From NCBI RefSeq assembly GCF_004000435.1, contig NZ_RBVZ01000007.1, forward strand, positions 55,981 through 119,980: 64,000 nucleotides of DNA, given 5' to 3'. The DNA is from Alexandriicola marinus. Lineage in GTDB: Bacteria; Pseudomonadota; Alphaproteobacteria; Rhodobacterales; Rhodobacteraceae. The notes beneath the pieces were generated by a model, which was given only the letters and a program-made list of their open reading frames with translations, did not search any database and was not told the origin of the DNA. The translations under genes were made by a program, and so were the position numbers. Shown here one piece after another: positions 43,666 to 53,018 of this stretch; the first letter of the stretch is position 1, and the number at the start of each line of letters is the position of its first letter.

Positions 43666-44453
43666 CCAAATCCTTCACCCGGGTCGAGCGCCCCACCCCT
43701 CCGGGGCCCCTGTCCAACGCGCTGACCTTCGGCTGGCGCGCGGTTCTGAAATTCAAGCACGTGCCGGAACAGCTGTTCGATCTGGTAATGACGCCGATCA
43801 TGTTCACGCTTCTGTTCACCTTCGTCTTTGGTGGGGCGCTGGCGGGATCGACGGGCAATTACCTGCAATACCTGTTGCCGGGCATCCTTGTTCAGACGGT
43901 CCTGTTCAACGCGGTCTATTCCGGGATGGGCCTGTCGACGGACCTGTCGAAGGGCCTTTTCGACAGGTTCCGGTCGCTGCCGATCTGGTCGCTTGCACCC
44001 TTTGCCGGACTGATCGTGGGCGATTTCCTGCGTCATCTGATCGCGGGAGGGATCATCCTCGGCATCGGGCTGGCACTTGGCTACCGCGCGGATTCCGGGC
44101 TGATCGGCGTGGTCGGGGCGTTCCTTGTCCTTCTGGCCGTGGGCTTTGGCTTTGGCTGGTGCTTCATCGTTCTGGGCCTGCTGGTGCGCACGCCGACCAC
44201 GGTGATGACGCTGGGCTTTACCGTGTTGTTCCCCCTCGTCTTTGCCTCGAACGTGATGGTCGATCCCGCGACGATGCCGGGCTGGCTCGAAGCCTTCGTC
44301 CGGGCCAATCCGGTCACATGGATCGTGACGGCGGTCCGGGGGCTGATGGACGGGACCGTCACGGCAGGCGCCGTCGGTCTGGCGCTTCTGGCGCCGGCCG
44401 TTCTGGCGCTGATCCTCATGCCACTGTCTCTCAGGCTCTACCGGCGGTCCTGA
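43662..44453 (+). CDS. DrrB-type ABC transporter permease
   Basis: A 263-residue ABC-2 type permease starting at GTG 43662 inside the ATPase stop (GTGA). Six hydrophobic segments are seen, beginning near LFDLVMTPIMFTLLFTFVFGG, with the family segment LSTDLSKGLFDRFRSLPI between segments 2 and 3. NPVTWIVTAVRGLM near residue 215 is the usual DrrB end. With DrrA it forms a homodimeric exporter of hydrophobic substrates. A convergent RraA-like gene follows 14 bases later. Confidence 0.92.
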   Translation: MTKSFTRVERPTPPGPLSNALTFGWRAVLKFKHVPEQLFDLVMTPIMFTLLFTFVFGGALAGSTGNYLQYLLPGILVQTVLFNAVYSGMGLSTDLSKGLFDRFRSLPIWSLAPFAGLIVGDFLRHLIAGGIILGIGLALGYRADSGLIGVVGAFLVLLAVGFGFGWCFIVLGLLVRTPTTVMTLGFTVLFPLVFASNVMVDPATMPGWLEAFVRANPVTWIVTAVRGLMDGTVTAGAVGLALLAPAVLALILMPLSLRLYRRS

Positions 44454-44467
44454 GGCGCGGCCCCCGG

Positions 44468-45133
44468 CTAGAGGATCCCGTGCCGCTCGAAGACCTCGGC
44501 GAGGCTGTGGCCTGCGCGAAGCTCCTCCCGCACCGTGTTTTCGGAACGCACCTTGGACAGCGCGCCTTCCATGACCTCGTCGATCCTCTCCGCCGGAACA
44601 AAGACGATCCCGTCGATATCGGCCACGACAAGATCGCCGGAATTGACCGTCACACCGCCGATGACGCAGGGCACGTCAAGCCACATCATCTTGCCCCGGT
44701 ACTTGGTATCGACGGGGTTGGTACCGCCCGAAAAGACGGGATAGCCCATCTCGCGGATCTGCCTCACGTCGCGGACGCAGCCATCGGTGATGCAGCCCGG
44801 GCTTTGCAGGTACTGCGCGCGCGTCGACAGCAATTCGCCCCAGGGCGCGATGCCAAGGTTGCCGTTGCACGAGATGACGGGCACCTCCCCGGGCTGAAGG
44901 CTGTCGACAAGCGTGATCTCGTGCTCGTAGACATTCACGGTCTCGTCGTCGTGATAGATCGGCATGTAGATCCCGACGCGGGCGAACCCCGCGATCGACA
45001 TGCCCTCGCCCACCGCGCGAAGCCCGGGATCGAGCGCCTGCCGCCGCAGTCCCATGCTGTCGAGCGTGTCGCAGATCACGGCGGAATACAGCTCTTCGGC
45101 GCAGGTTTTCAGGGTCTCGAGGCGATCTTTCAT
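44468..45133 (-). CDS. RraA-like / HMG-aldolase family protein
   Basis: A 221-residue protein of the RraA / 4-hydroxy-4-methyl-2-oxoglutarate aldolase family. ITDGCVRDVRQIREMGYPVF carries the Arg and Asp of the metal/substrate site and GGVTVNSGDLVVADIDGIVFVP is the C-terminal signature. The start at 45133 is preceded by GGAAGG; an earlier in-frame Met is unlikely. Members with these residues are metal-dependent aldolases or oxaloacetate decarboxylases rather than RNase E regulators. It is the last of three minus-strand genes with mannonate dehydratase and an M81 peptidase. Confidence 0.85.
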   Translation of the reverse strand: MKDRLETLKTCAEELYSAVICDTLDSMGLRRQALDPGLRAVGEGMSIAGFARVGIYMPIYHDDETVNVYEHEITLVDSLQPGEVPVISCNGNLGIAPWGELLSTRAQYLQSPGCITDGCVRDVRQIREMGYPVFSGGTNPVDTKYRGKMMWLDVPCVIGGVTVNSGDLVVADIDGIVFVPAERIDEVMEGALSKVRSENTVREELRAGHSLAEVFERHGIL

Positions 45134-45227
45134 GTCGTGTCCTTCCGGTTGGCAGCTGTCATCATCTGGCGGTTGGCCCATCGGATGACATGCGAAGACT
45201 GGGCGGCATCGCCCCCCTGTTCAAGCC

Positions 45228-46205
45228 CTAAACTCCCGTGCCCTGACCTTCGCGAACGGCCGCATCGGCAAGCCCCCGAAGATAGCCGAGTGCGAAGATA
45301 TGTCCGCTCATCGCATAGCCGTCGTTGGCGCCGTCATCGCAGGCCAGAAGCGGCGCGTGATCACTGCGGATCGGGCCGTCATAGCCCGTCTCGACAAGGG
45401 CCCGGAACACCGCGAACAGATCCGTCTGCCCGTCATCGGGAAAGGTCTCGATGAAATCGTCCCAGCTGCCGCGGATGTCGCGCACATGGACGAAACCGAT
45501 CCGTCCCTGCCAGCGGCGCACCAGTGCCGGGATGTCGTGGCCGGCCTCCGCGAAACAGCCCATGCAAAAGGTCATGGCATTGGCCGGGCTCGACGATATC
45601 CCGAGGATGCGGTCGAAATCCTCGACGCTCCCGGCAATCCGCTGAAGCCCGCACATTTCCGGCAGGGGCGGATCATCGGGATGCAGCGCCAGCCGGACAT
45701 CGGCGGCTTCGGCGGCGGGGACCACGTCGTGCAGGAACCGTTCGAGATTGTCCCACATCCTGTCGCGCGGGATCGGCTCTTCGTCGTGGTGCAGGTCGAG
45801 CGCCGCAAGGTCAGCCATGCGAAAACCGCTGGTCAGCGCCCCGCCCCGGGTCTGACGGTCCATCGCGGTGCGCACGACCATCGCATCGTCAAAGACCTGC
45901 GGCATGAAGTTGTAGGCCACCACCTCGACCCCAAGCCGGCCCAGATGACCCAAGGTGCGCTTGTAGCGTTCGGTCTGGTCCTGCCAGCCATCCTTGCCCA
46001 TGACGATCCGGTCGATGGGCGGGCCCGATTCCGCGATTGTCCATTTCAGGCCGATATCCCGATATCGGGCCGCGATCGCGTCAAGTGCTGCGCCATCCTC
46101 GGGCAGGCCTGTCATGTCGTAATGCACGGCCTCCTCCACGCCCAGCTGGCGCAGCACCCGAAGGTTCGTGTCATCGGGCGGGTTCGCCACGAGGGTCAGG
46201 CGCAT
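45228..46205 (-). CDS. uxuA: Mannonate dehydratase (UxuA family)
   Basis: A 325-residue TIM-barrel enzyme of the UxuA family, which converts D-mannonate to 2-keto-3-deoxy-D-gluconate. Family marks are VVAYNFMPQVFD, LALHPDDPPLPE, MTFCMGCFAEAG (Cys metal ligand), GFVHVRDIRGSW and IRSDHAPLL. It is some 70 residues shorter than E. coli UxuA but keeps all metal ligands, as in many alphaproteobacteria. Ten bases separate it from the upstream M81 gene. A KDG aldolase would be expected downstream in the pathway; the RraA-like protein may fill such a role, by inference only. Confidence 0.82.
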   Translation of the reverse strand: MRLTLVANPPDDTNLRVLRQLGVEEAVHYDMTGLPEDGAALDAIAARYRDIGLKWTIAESGPPIDRIVMGKDGWQDQTERYKRTLGHLGRLGVEVVAYNFMPQVFDDAMVVRTAMDRQTRGGALTSGFRMADLAALDLHHDEEPIPRDRMWDNLERFLHDVVPAAEAADVRLALHPDDPPLPEMCGLQRIAGSVEDFDRILGISSSPANAMTFCMGCFAEAGHDIPALVRRWQGRIGFVHVRDIRGSWDDFIETFPDDGQTDLFAVFRALVETGYDGPIRSDHAPLLACDDGANDGYAMSGHIFALGYLRGLADAAVREGQGTGV

Positions 46206-46214
46206 CGGGACCTC

Positions 46215-47711
46215 CTAGATCGGATCAAGGGGTGACAGCGGCCGTGTCACCCGGCGATAGGGCAATTGCCCGATATCGGCCCGCGTCGGCCCCGGCGTGT
46301 CGGCCAGAAGGATACGCGCGGCAAGCGGGCCGAAACTCTCCCGGAAATGCGAGGGCGACTTGACGAAGACCAGGCTGGCCGCCGCCGGATCGAGCCCCTG
46401 CGACAGATACATCGCGCGGTCCCACTCCATTGAGGGGCGACTGCGGACAAGAACGCGGACCTGCCCGATCCCCAGAACCGCCGTGGGCCCCATGTCCATG
46501 GCAAGCCCCTGTGCTCCGGCATCAGACATCACGTAGCGCCCGTCAGAAACCGATATGACCTTGGCCGTCACGATCAGGGGCGCACCATCGAGGACAGAGA
46601 AGCGGTGGCCCAGCGCGACCTCGATCTCCCGGTCGACCCCCGCCTGATGGGCAAGGCCCGCCGCCTGCGGGTCGCACAACGTCAGAAGGGTAAGGCCCGG
46701 TTTGCGGTCGGCGCCAGTCTCCAGCACCGCGCGCAGGACCGCCACGTTATCGGCCGCGGCCCCGCCGGTGGGCGCGTCGCCCGTGTCGGCGGCAAGGGTC
46801 ATGCCGTCGCTCGAATGGGCAATGCGGATCACCTCCGCAAGTGGCGTGAGGCCGAGCGGGAATTCATCGCGAACATCCATGACCATCTGCGCCAGCGTGT
46901 CGGCGGCGGCCTGTGCGGCCCCCTGATCGCCGTCGGCGCAGACAAGCGCCGCAAATCCCAGATCGGGGACGTCGATCCAAGGCTGAACCGGAAAGATCGA
47001 GGCATGGCGGACAAGCCCATCGGCCTCCATCCGGCGCGCGGCCCGGGCGACCTCCGACAGCGGGCCATCGGTCGTGCGTCCGCAGACAGGCGGCACGATC
47101 ACCGGACATTTGGCCAGCGCCATGACCGGGCGGCACCGACCCTCGAGCGTGTCGATCATCAGCCGGGCCACCCGTTCGCCCGTCTCGAACATGTCGGTAT
47201 GCGGATAGCATTGATAGCCCACGTGGAACGTCTCGGGCTGAAGCATCAGGGGCGTGATATGCCCGTGCAGATCCAGCGAGACGCCGATCGGCACCCCCTC
47301 TGGCAGGCGCGCCCGCATCCGGGCGATGATCTCGCCATCGCCGTCCGGCTGATCCTCGATCACGAGCGCCCCGTGCAGCACGAGGATCAACCCGTCGACC
47401 CGACCCGCCGCGTCGAGCCGGGTTTCGATCTCCGAGACGAGACGTTCGAAATCTGGCCGCTGCATGGGCCCCGCGGCCGCGGCATAGGCCGCGATCAGGG
47501 GCACAGCCTCGACACCCGCCGCATCGAGCGTGGCGAGAACGGCCGGCACCTCGACCCGGGCCGCTCCAAAGCCCTCGCGCATCTCTGAGCCCCGGTGGAT
47601 GTAGTAGCTCTCAAAGAGCGCGACCGTCGTGGGGATCGGCGAGAAGGTGTTCGTCTCCTGCATGATCGAGGCCACGGCCACGCGACGGCCCTGCGCACCG
47701 GAACCGGTCAT
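46215..47711 (-). CDS. M81 family metallopeptidase (MlrC-like)
   Basis: A 498-residue zinc-dependent hydrolase of the M81/MlrC family, named after microcystinase C, which cleaves linear peptide products of microcystin breakdown. Marks are VASIMQETNTFSPIPT near the start, LDLHGHITPLML and GYQCYPHTDMFETGER with metal-binding His/Asp, and a C-terminal MlrC domain (VRVLVRSRPSMEWDRAMY, FVKSPSHFRESFGPLA). Members in non-degraders have unknown substrates. First gene of the operon with mannonate dehydratase and RraA-like protein; a divergent AstE-like gene lies 110 bases away. Confidence 0.9.
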   Translation of the reverse strand: MTGSGAQGRRVAVASIMQETNTFSPIPTTVALFESYYIHRGSEMREGFGAARVEVPAVLATLDAAGVEAVPLIAAYAAAAGPMQRPDFERLVSEIETRLDAAGRVDGLILVLHGALVIEDQPDGDGEIIARMRARLPEGVPIGVSLDLHGHITPLMLQPETFHVGYQCYPHTDMFETGERVARLMIDTLEGRCRPVMALAKCPVIVPPVCGRTTDGPLSEVARAARRMEADGLVRHASIFPVQPWIDVPDLGFAALVCADGDQGAAQAAADTLAQMVMDVRDEFPLGLTPLAEVIRIAHSSDGMTLAADTGDAPTGGAAADNVAVLRAVLETGADRKPGLTLLTLCDPQAAGLAHQAGVDREIEVALGHRFSVLDGAPLIVTAKVISVSDGRYVMSDAGAQGLAMDMGPTAVLGIGQVRVLVRSRPSMEWDRAMYLSQGLDPAAASLVFVKSPSHFRESFGPLAARILLADTPGPTRADIGQLPYRRVTRPLSPLDPI

Positions 47712-47821
47712 GTTTGCGCTTTCGGATCAGATGGGGAATGTGGTTCCATCAGGTCATGTTGAACCCGGGTGGCAGATCGCGCAAGCGCCTGCGCGCGCCC
47801 CAGAAACGTGAGGTCACCGAA

Positions 47822-48757
47822 ATGACCAATCCAGGCCTGCGTGAGACGCGCCTTACAACGGCGCTTCCCGACCATCCCTTGCGCATCTTTACCCTGAAGG
47901 GCGCGCGTGCGGGGCCGGTTCTGGCGCTGATCGGCGCGGTTCATGGTGACGAGCTGGAAGGGCCGCTGACGCTGTCGGCGCTGATGCAGTCCCTCGACCC
48001 TGCCGAGATGGCGGGGACGTTGATACTCTGCCCCGCCGCCAATCCCGAGGCGCTTGCCGCCTCGACCCGGTGTTCGCCCTCCGACGGGCGCAACCTCGCG
48101 CGCTGTTTTCCCGGTGACCCCGGGGGCAGCCCGACCGAGGTTCTGGCCGCGCTGATCGCGCGGCATGTGATCCGTCCGGCCGATGTGCTGATCGATCTGC
48201 ACAGCGGAGGCGGGCCGGTGCATTGCCCGCTTTTCGCGGGCTATGGCGATGCCGCCGCGACGGGGGGCGCTGCCCGGGCCATGGCCCGGGCCTTCGGCGC
48301 GCCCGTGGTGTGGCGCCACCCCGCCCCCCTGCCGCCCGGCCGCACCCTGTCGGAGGCGCAAGATGCGGGCATTCCCGCGATCTATATCGAGGCCGGTGGG
48401 GGGATCGTCCCGCCGCCGGAGATCGTGTCGCGATACGAGGCCGGCGTGCGCGGGATCATGGCGCATCTGGGGATGCTCGACCAGCGCCCCGACCCCGGCC
48501 CAGCCCCGCGCCAGGTGGCGGGCAGCGGCGATCTGGATCATGCGATCATGGCGCCGGTCTCGGGCCTTTGCCATTGCCGGGTCGACCTGCTGGCGCCTCT
48601 GAGCAAGGGCGACATCTGTTTCGACATCACCGATCTGGACGGGCGCGTTCTGGCCTCCGTCCCAGCCGAGGCCGATGGCATCGCCATGTTCCTGCGCCGC
48701 AGCCGCTGGGTATCACAGGGCGATCTGCTGATGGCCAGCGCCCATCCCGACGATTAG
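47822..48757 (+). CDS. AstE/AspA-family succinylglutamate desuccinylase/aspartoacylase
   Basis: A 311-residue zinc carboxypeptidase-like amidohydrolase. Zinc motif is VHGDELEGP and the third ligand lies in IDLHSGGGPVHCP; GIPAIYIEAGG carries the catalytic Glu. The C-terminal APVSGLCHCRVDLLAPLSKGD small beta domain is normal for the COG3608 branch. The start at 47822 with GAGG upstream is preferred over a Met 36 codons earlier. These enzymes remove acyl groups from N-acylated amino acids. Divergent from the M81 gene and convergent (4-base overlap) with the SMP-30 gene. Confidence 0.85.
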   Translation: MTNPGLRETRLTTALPDHPLRIFTLKGARAGPVLALIGAVHGDELEGPLTLSALMQSLDPAEMAGTLILCPAANPEALAASTRCSPSDGRNLARCFPGDPGGSPTEVLAALIARHVIRPADVLIDLHSGGGPVHCPLFAGYGDAAATGGAARAMARAFGAPVVWRHPAPLPPGRTLSEAQDAGIPAIYIEAGGGIVPPPEIVSRYEAGVRGIMAHLGMLDQRPDPGPAPRQVAGSGDLDHAIMAPVSGLCHCRVDLLAPLSKGDICFDITDLDGRVLASVPAEADGIAMFLRRSRWVSQGDLLMASAHPDD

Positions 48758-49605
48758 CGCAACCGCACCCGGTCGGGCGCCATGCCCGCAACGCCCACAT
48801 CCGCCGCAAAGAGCCGTCCCGCATAGGGATCGTCTTCATCCTCGGATGCAGTGGTGATGAAGAGCGTCCGATACGCCGGCCCGCCGAAGGCGCAGCTGGT
48901 CACCAATGGCGTGGGCAGGCTTACACGGCCCAGTTCGCGCCCCTCGGGCGACAGATGCAGCACGCAGGCGCCCCCCCAGACGGCCAGCCAGATCCCGCCT
49001 TCGGCATCGACGCATAGCCCGTCGGGCAGCTGATCGCCCGGCAAGCTGCAGATCGCGCGACGGTCCGAGATCGCGCCCGTCTCGGGGTCATGGGCAAAGG
49101 CATCGAGCCTTTGCGTCACGGAATCCACATAATACATTCGTCGGCGATCCGGGCTCCAGCCGATGCCGTTCGACATCGAGATGCCCGGCAGCCGCTGCGA
49201 GAATCCCGCCCCCGGGTCATGGCACCACAGGGCGCAATCGAACTGCCCCTCGGCCGTCGCCGTCCCGACCCAGAACCGCCCCGCGGCGTCGGGCTTGCCA
49301 TCGTTGAAGCGCCCCGGCATCCCCGGCGGCAAGGCCGCAACCGAGCGCAGGTCGCCATTCGCGGACATAACCAACAGCCCCTGCCCGATCGCCAGAAGAA
49401 TCGCGCCGTCATCCGTCAGCGCGGCGCAACCGGGCGATCCGGTCAGGTCGCGGAATGTCGTCTCGCCGGTCGCGATATCGGTGGCATAAAGTCGGCAGAG
49501 CCGGATATCTATCCAGCGCAAGAGCCCTGCTGCGTCGTCCCAGACCGGGCCTTCGCCAAGGCCCGCCCGAAGGCTGCCCACAGGCGCCGCCGTCACTTGC
49601 GTCAT
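48754..49605 (-). CDS. SMP-30/gluconolactonase family lactonase
   Basis: A 283-residue six-bladed beta-propeller of the SMP-30/gluconolactonase/LRE family. The metal-site Glu is in LGEGPVWDDAAG near residue 18, with further ligands in RFNDGKPDAAGRFWVGT, SNGIGWSPD and LPDGLCVDAEGGIW. It hydrolyses aldono-lactones to aldonic acids. It fits the sugar-acid theme of the neighbouring mannonate dehydratase operon. No signal peptide is present, so it is cytoplasmic. It is convergent with the AstE-like gene. Confidence 0.9.
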   Translation of the reverse strand: MTQVTAAPVGSLRAGLGEGPVWDDAAGLLRWIDIRLCRLYATDIATGETTFRDLTGSPGCAALTDDGAILLAIGQGLLVMSANGDLRSVAALPPGMPGRFNDGKPDAAGRFWVGTATAEGQFDCALWCHDPGAGFSQRLPGISMSNGIGWSPDRRRMYYVDSVTQRLDAFAHDPETGAISDRRAICSLPGDQLPDGLCVDAEGGIWLAVWGGACVLHLSPEGRELGRVSLPTPLVTSCAFGGPAYRTLFITTASEDEDDPYAGRLFAADVGVAGMAPDRVRLR

Positions 49606-49728
49606 GTCATGTGCCCTTCCAGTCCATCATTGGAAAAGACTGGCCCATTTCAGCCCCGCGGCCAAGCCGCCCGGCTTGAGTTCCGCCCCCCACGCCCCTA
49701 GGCTTGGCCCGTATCAACCGGGAGAGCC

Positions 49729-50838
49729 ATGATGGCGCGTGACGGCCTATATCTGCGCCATGCGGATTTCCTGCCCGTTCCGGGGCTGGACCGCGCCATT
49801 GATCTGGGTCAGGGCTTCACGCCGCTGGTGCGGAGCCGGTCCATCGGCCCCAAGGCCGGCATCCCCGATCTGCGCTTCAAGATGGAGCAGCTGAACCCGA
49901 CCGGGTCCTACAAGGACAGGTTCGCGGGACTGGCGATCGGAGAAGCGCTTTGCGGCGGCGCGACGTCCTGCATCGCCACCTCGTCTGGCAACACAGGCGC
50001 CGCACTTGCGGCCTTTGCCGCCTCGGCCGGGATGGATTGCGCGCTCTATGTCTCGGAAAATGCGCCCGAGGGCAAACTGGCCCAGATGCTGGCCTACGGG
50101 GCACGGGTCTACCGGGTCGACCGGTTCACGATCGACCCCGAGGAAAGCCGCGCAATCTCTGAGATGCTGGAGCGGGAGGCCGAGGCCCGCGGCCTGACCC
50201 TCTTCATTACCGCCTATGCGATCTGCCCCGGCCCGATGGAGGGGATCAAGACCATCGCCTACGAGCTACACGCGGATGCGCCCGACGCAGCCGATGTCTT
50301 CGTTCCGGTGGGCGGCGGCGGCCTGCATGTGGCGATCGCGCGTGGATATGACGATCTGCGCGGCGCGGGCCTGACAGGGGCAAGCCCACGGATCCATGCC
50401 GTCCAGCCCGAGGGAAACGATACCGTGGCCACGCCCCTGCGCGAGGGCGCGACAGAGGCCCGCCCCGTCGCGACCTCGACCACGATCAGCGGGCTTGGCG
50501 TGGGGTTCATTCTGGACGGACACGAGGTGATCCGCCACGCGCGCGCCACCGGCGGCACCGGCCATGTGATCGACGAGGACGAGATCCGCGCCGTGCAACG
50601 CAGGCTGGCTCAGGAGGAAGGCATCCTTGTCGAGCCGGCGGGTGCCGTCGGCGTCGCGGGCGCGTTGGCCGCGGCGCGGGAGGGGCAATTGACGGGCGAC
50701 CGCCCCGCGATCTGCATCCTGACAGGCCACGGCTTCAAGGATCCCGGCACGATGCAATCCATGGGTGGCGACGCGATCCGGATCGGGCGATCCGACCTGC
50801 CCGGCACATTCCAGCCCACCCCGGAGGCAGCATCATGA
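49729..50838 (+). CDS. Threonine-synthase-like PLP-dependent enzyme
   Basis: A fold-type II PLP enzyme of 369 residues. The PLP-binding Lys62 is in NPTGSYKDRF, the substrate/phosphate motif is SSGNTGAAL and the glycine loop is VPVGGGGLHVAIARG. It resembles threonine synthase and diaminopropionate ammonia-lyase relatives, but the lack of any threonine-pathway neighbour suggests an ammonia-lyase or beta-replacement role. Two Met codons in a row open the gene after GGGAGAG. It is coupled by ATGA to the following SDR. Confidence 0.85.
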   Translation: MMARDGLYLRHADFLPVPGLDRAIDLGQGFTPLVRSRSIGPKAGIPDLRFKMEQLNPTGSYKDRFAGLAIGEALCGGATSCIATSSGNTGAALAAFAASAGMDCALYVSENAPEGKLAQMLAYGARVYRVDRFTIDPEESRAISEMLEREAEARGLTLFITAYAICPGPMEGIKTIAYELHADAPDAADVFVPVGGGGLHVAIARGYDDLRGAGLTGASPRIHAVQPEGNDTVATPLREGATEARPVATSTTISGLGVGFILDGHEVIRHARATGGTGHVIDEDEIRAVQRRLAQEEGILVEPAGAVGVAGALAAAREGQLTGDRPAICILTGHGFKDPGTMQSMGGDAIRIGRSDLPGTFQPTPEAAS

Positions 50839-51599
50839 CGGCGAAACAGGTTGTCCTCATCACCGGGGCCGGCACGGGCATCGGCGCCGCGACCTGCCGC
50901 CGCTTTGCCCGGGATGGCGCGACGATCGTCCTGTGCGGGATCGATGCCGCGCCATTGAACAAGGTGGCCGATGAGCTGACCGCATCGGGCGTCACCGCCC
51001 TGTCCGTGCCCATGGACGTGACCGACGCCGCGGCCCGGGACGCGCTGTTCGACACGATCGAGGCACGGTTCGGACGGCTGGATCTGCTGGTCAACAACGC
51101 GGCCATCATCGGGCAGGCCGCGCTCGCGCCGGCCGCGACGCAAAGCCTCGATCATTTCGAACGGATCGTCAGTGTCAATCTCACCGCGGCCTTCGCAATG
51201 GCGCAGAAGGCCTATTCGCTGCTGCGCGACAGCGGCGGGTCGATCGTCAATGTCTCGTCCGTCGGAGGCAGTGCGGCACAGTTCAACGGGGCCGCTTATT
51301 GCGCCACCAAGGCCGGGATCGACGCGCTGACGCGCAGCCTGGCGCTGGAATGGGCAGAGGCGGGGATACGGGTCAACGCCATCGCACCCGGCGACATCCG
51401 GACCGAGACGACCGACGCGCTGAAATCGGGATGGCAAAGCGGCGATACGCCCACATCGCCCTTCGTCCGGACGACCCCCTTGGGCCGCCCCGGCACGCCC
51501 GAGGAAATGGCCGAGGTCATCGCCTTTCTCGCCAGTCCGGCGGCAAGTTTCGTCACCGGCGAGGTTCTGCGCGCCGATGGCGGCTTTCTGCTCTACTAG
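50835..51599 (+). CDS. SDR family oxidoreductase
   Basis: A 254-residue classical SDR that begins inside the PLP enzyme stop (ATGA). Marks are ITGAGTGIGAAT, NNAA near residue 90, VNVSSVGGSA and YCATKAGID with catalytic Tyr and Lys, and the C-terminal VTGEVLRADGGFLL. The pairing suggests it reduces or oxidises the keto product of the PLP enzyme; this is inferred from coupling. No regulator is next to the pair. Confidence 0.9.
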   Translation: MTAKQVVLITGAGTGIGAATCRRFARDGATIVLCGIDAAPLNKVADELTASGVTALSVPMDVTDAAARDALFDTIEARFGRLDLLVNNAAIIGQAALAPAATQSLDHFERIVSVNLTAAFAMAQKAYSLLRDSGGSIVNVSSVGGSAAQFNGAAYCATKAGIDALTRSLALEWAEAGIRVNAIAPGDIRTETTDALKSGWQSGDTPTSPFVRTTPLGRPGTPEEMAEVIAFLASPAASFVTGEVLRADGGFLLY

Positions 51600-51775
51600 G
51601 CGTCGCCACCTGCACCAAGGGTCCCCGCTCCGGCAGTTTCCCCGGCGTCACGGGGGGCGGACGGCGCCTCTCGAAGCGGCTATGCGGCCGGAGCGGCCTT
51701 TCGTTCCTTTCAATCAACTACCCCCGCCAGCGCATTTGATAGTAACGTGCAATCGAACCGAATTTGGAGCAAGAG

Positions 51776-52918
51776 ATGCGGCTGATATTTTTTCTACTGG
51801 TTTCACTCGCCGTATGTTTAACCACGTCTGTGGGGGAGTTGAACGCCGCCGAAATCGAAGTTGTACCGGGCCTTGACCCCAACCAAAAAGCGATTCTGGT
51901 TAGAGGTCCTATCGAAGAAGGCGACGACAGTCGTTTTTTTGAGATAGCCGAGGAAACCCCTCGCGCAACAGTGGTTTTGGAGTCACCAGGAGGGATAGTC
52001 TCGACCGGCATTTCCATTGCCGCAGAAATCGCGATCCGTGAATACACTACTTTGGTACTCGATGGGTCCGGCTGCCACTCGATCTGTGCTATAATGTGGG
52101 TTGCAGGAGGGCGCCGCTATATGTCTCCTGATGCGGATATCAGCGTGCATGCTGCTTATCGTATGAGAAACTCTACGGACGGAAGCGTCGAAACATCTGA
52201 ATCTGGCATGGCAAATGCTCAAATTGGAGCGTTTTTGAATGAAATCGGTCTCAGCGCCGATGCAATCCGCTATTTTACTTTTGCGGGCCCCAACGAGGAG
52301 CTCTTGGATATCACGCCAGAAATTGCACAGGCCCTGAGTATCGATGTCTATATTCAGAGTTCGAATGGTACCATTTCGCCAAGTGAGCGTCCAACACCGC
52401 GTCGTATCACCCGCCAAGTTTCCGAATACATTGCCTTGGCAGAAAATTGTACAACGCTTTTCTCGGTAAATGGTGAATTTTGGCAAGACCAAGCAAAAGA
52501 GGTCTTAGATCGTGGGCATCGAATCTTCGGTGGGGCAATTTTTGCGCACTTACTGGGAGAGTATGTCGCGGTCACCAAGGCAGACATCAGACAACAAGGA
52601 TTTGTACGTTGGTGCCTTTCGACTGAGCAAAGTCTGCGCAGAGATGGGCTGCAAACTGGAATTCTAGGTCCGAGCTATGACTGCTCGAGATCATCAACGC
52701 GCACAGAGTTCGCAGTTTGCGACACGCCTGATCTGTGGGCAATGGACAGAGCGATGGCCAACTTGTACTTCTACTATCGCGAAAATCTTGCTGCATCTCG
52801 CTCCCAAGAATTCTTGCCGTCTCAAAGGGCATGGCTTTCCAGACGAGATCAGTGCGCAGACGACATAGCCTGTCTTTACGCGCGATACTCTTCAAGACTG
52901 TTTGACTTCGGAATTTAG
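51776..52918 (+). CDS. Secreted ClpP-like protein with C-terminal LprI-like domain
   Basis: A 380-residue protein with a signal peptide (MRLIFFLLVSLAVCLTTSVG, cleavage near LNAAE), a ClpP/crotonase-like domain (COG3904 type, VVLESPGGIVSTGISIAAEI and SGCHSICAIMWVAGGRRY), a linker, and a C-terminal Cys-rich stretch (YDCSRSSTRTEFAVC, DLWAMDRAMANLYFYY, FLPSQRAWLSRRDQC) resembling the LprI/DUF1311 lysozyme-inhibitor domain. The start has GGAG seven bases upstream. The gene is visibly AT-richer than its surroundings, so it was probably acquired. Function is unknown; a periplasmic protease or envelope-stress protein is possible. Confidence 0.7.
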   Translation: MRLIFFLLVSLAVCLTTSVGELNAAEIEVVPGLDPNQKAILVRGPIEEGDDSRFFEIAEETPRATVVLESPGGIVSTGISIAAEIAIREYTTLVLDGSGCHSICAIMWVAGGRRYMSPDADISVHAAYRMRNSTDGSVETSESGMANAQIGAFLNEIGLSADAIRYFTFAGPNEELLDITPEIAQALSIDVYIQSSNGTISPSERPTPRRITRQVSEYIALAENCTTLFSVNGEFWQDQAKEVLDRGHRIFGGAIFAHLLGEYVAVTKADIRQQGFVRWCLSTEQSLRRDGLQTGILGPSYDCSRSSTRTEFAVCDTPDLWAMDRAMANLYFYYRENLAASRSQEFLPSQRAWLSRRDQCADDIACLYARYSSRLFDFGI

Positions 52919-53018
52919 GCTGAGAACCACTTCCGCTCCGGGCTCCTTGCGGTCATCTGACGTTGTCACTCGGGAAGAGGCCTGTGTCCGATATCCGCCT
53001 TCCGACGGGAACCTTACG

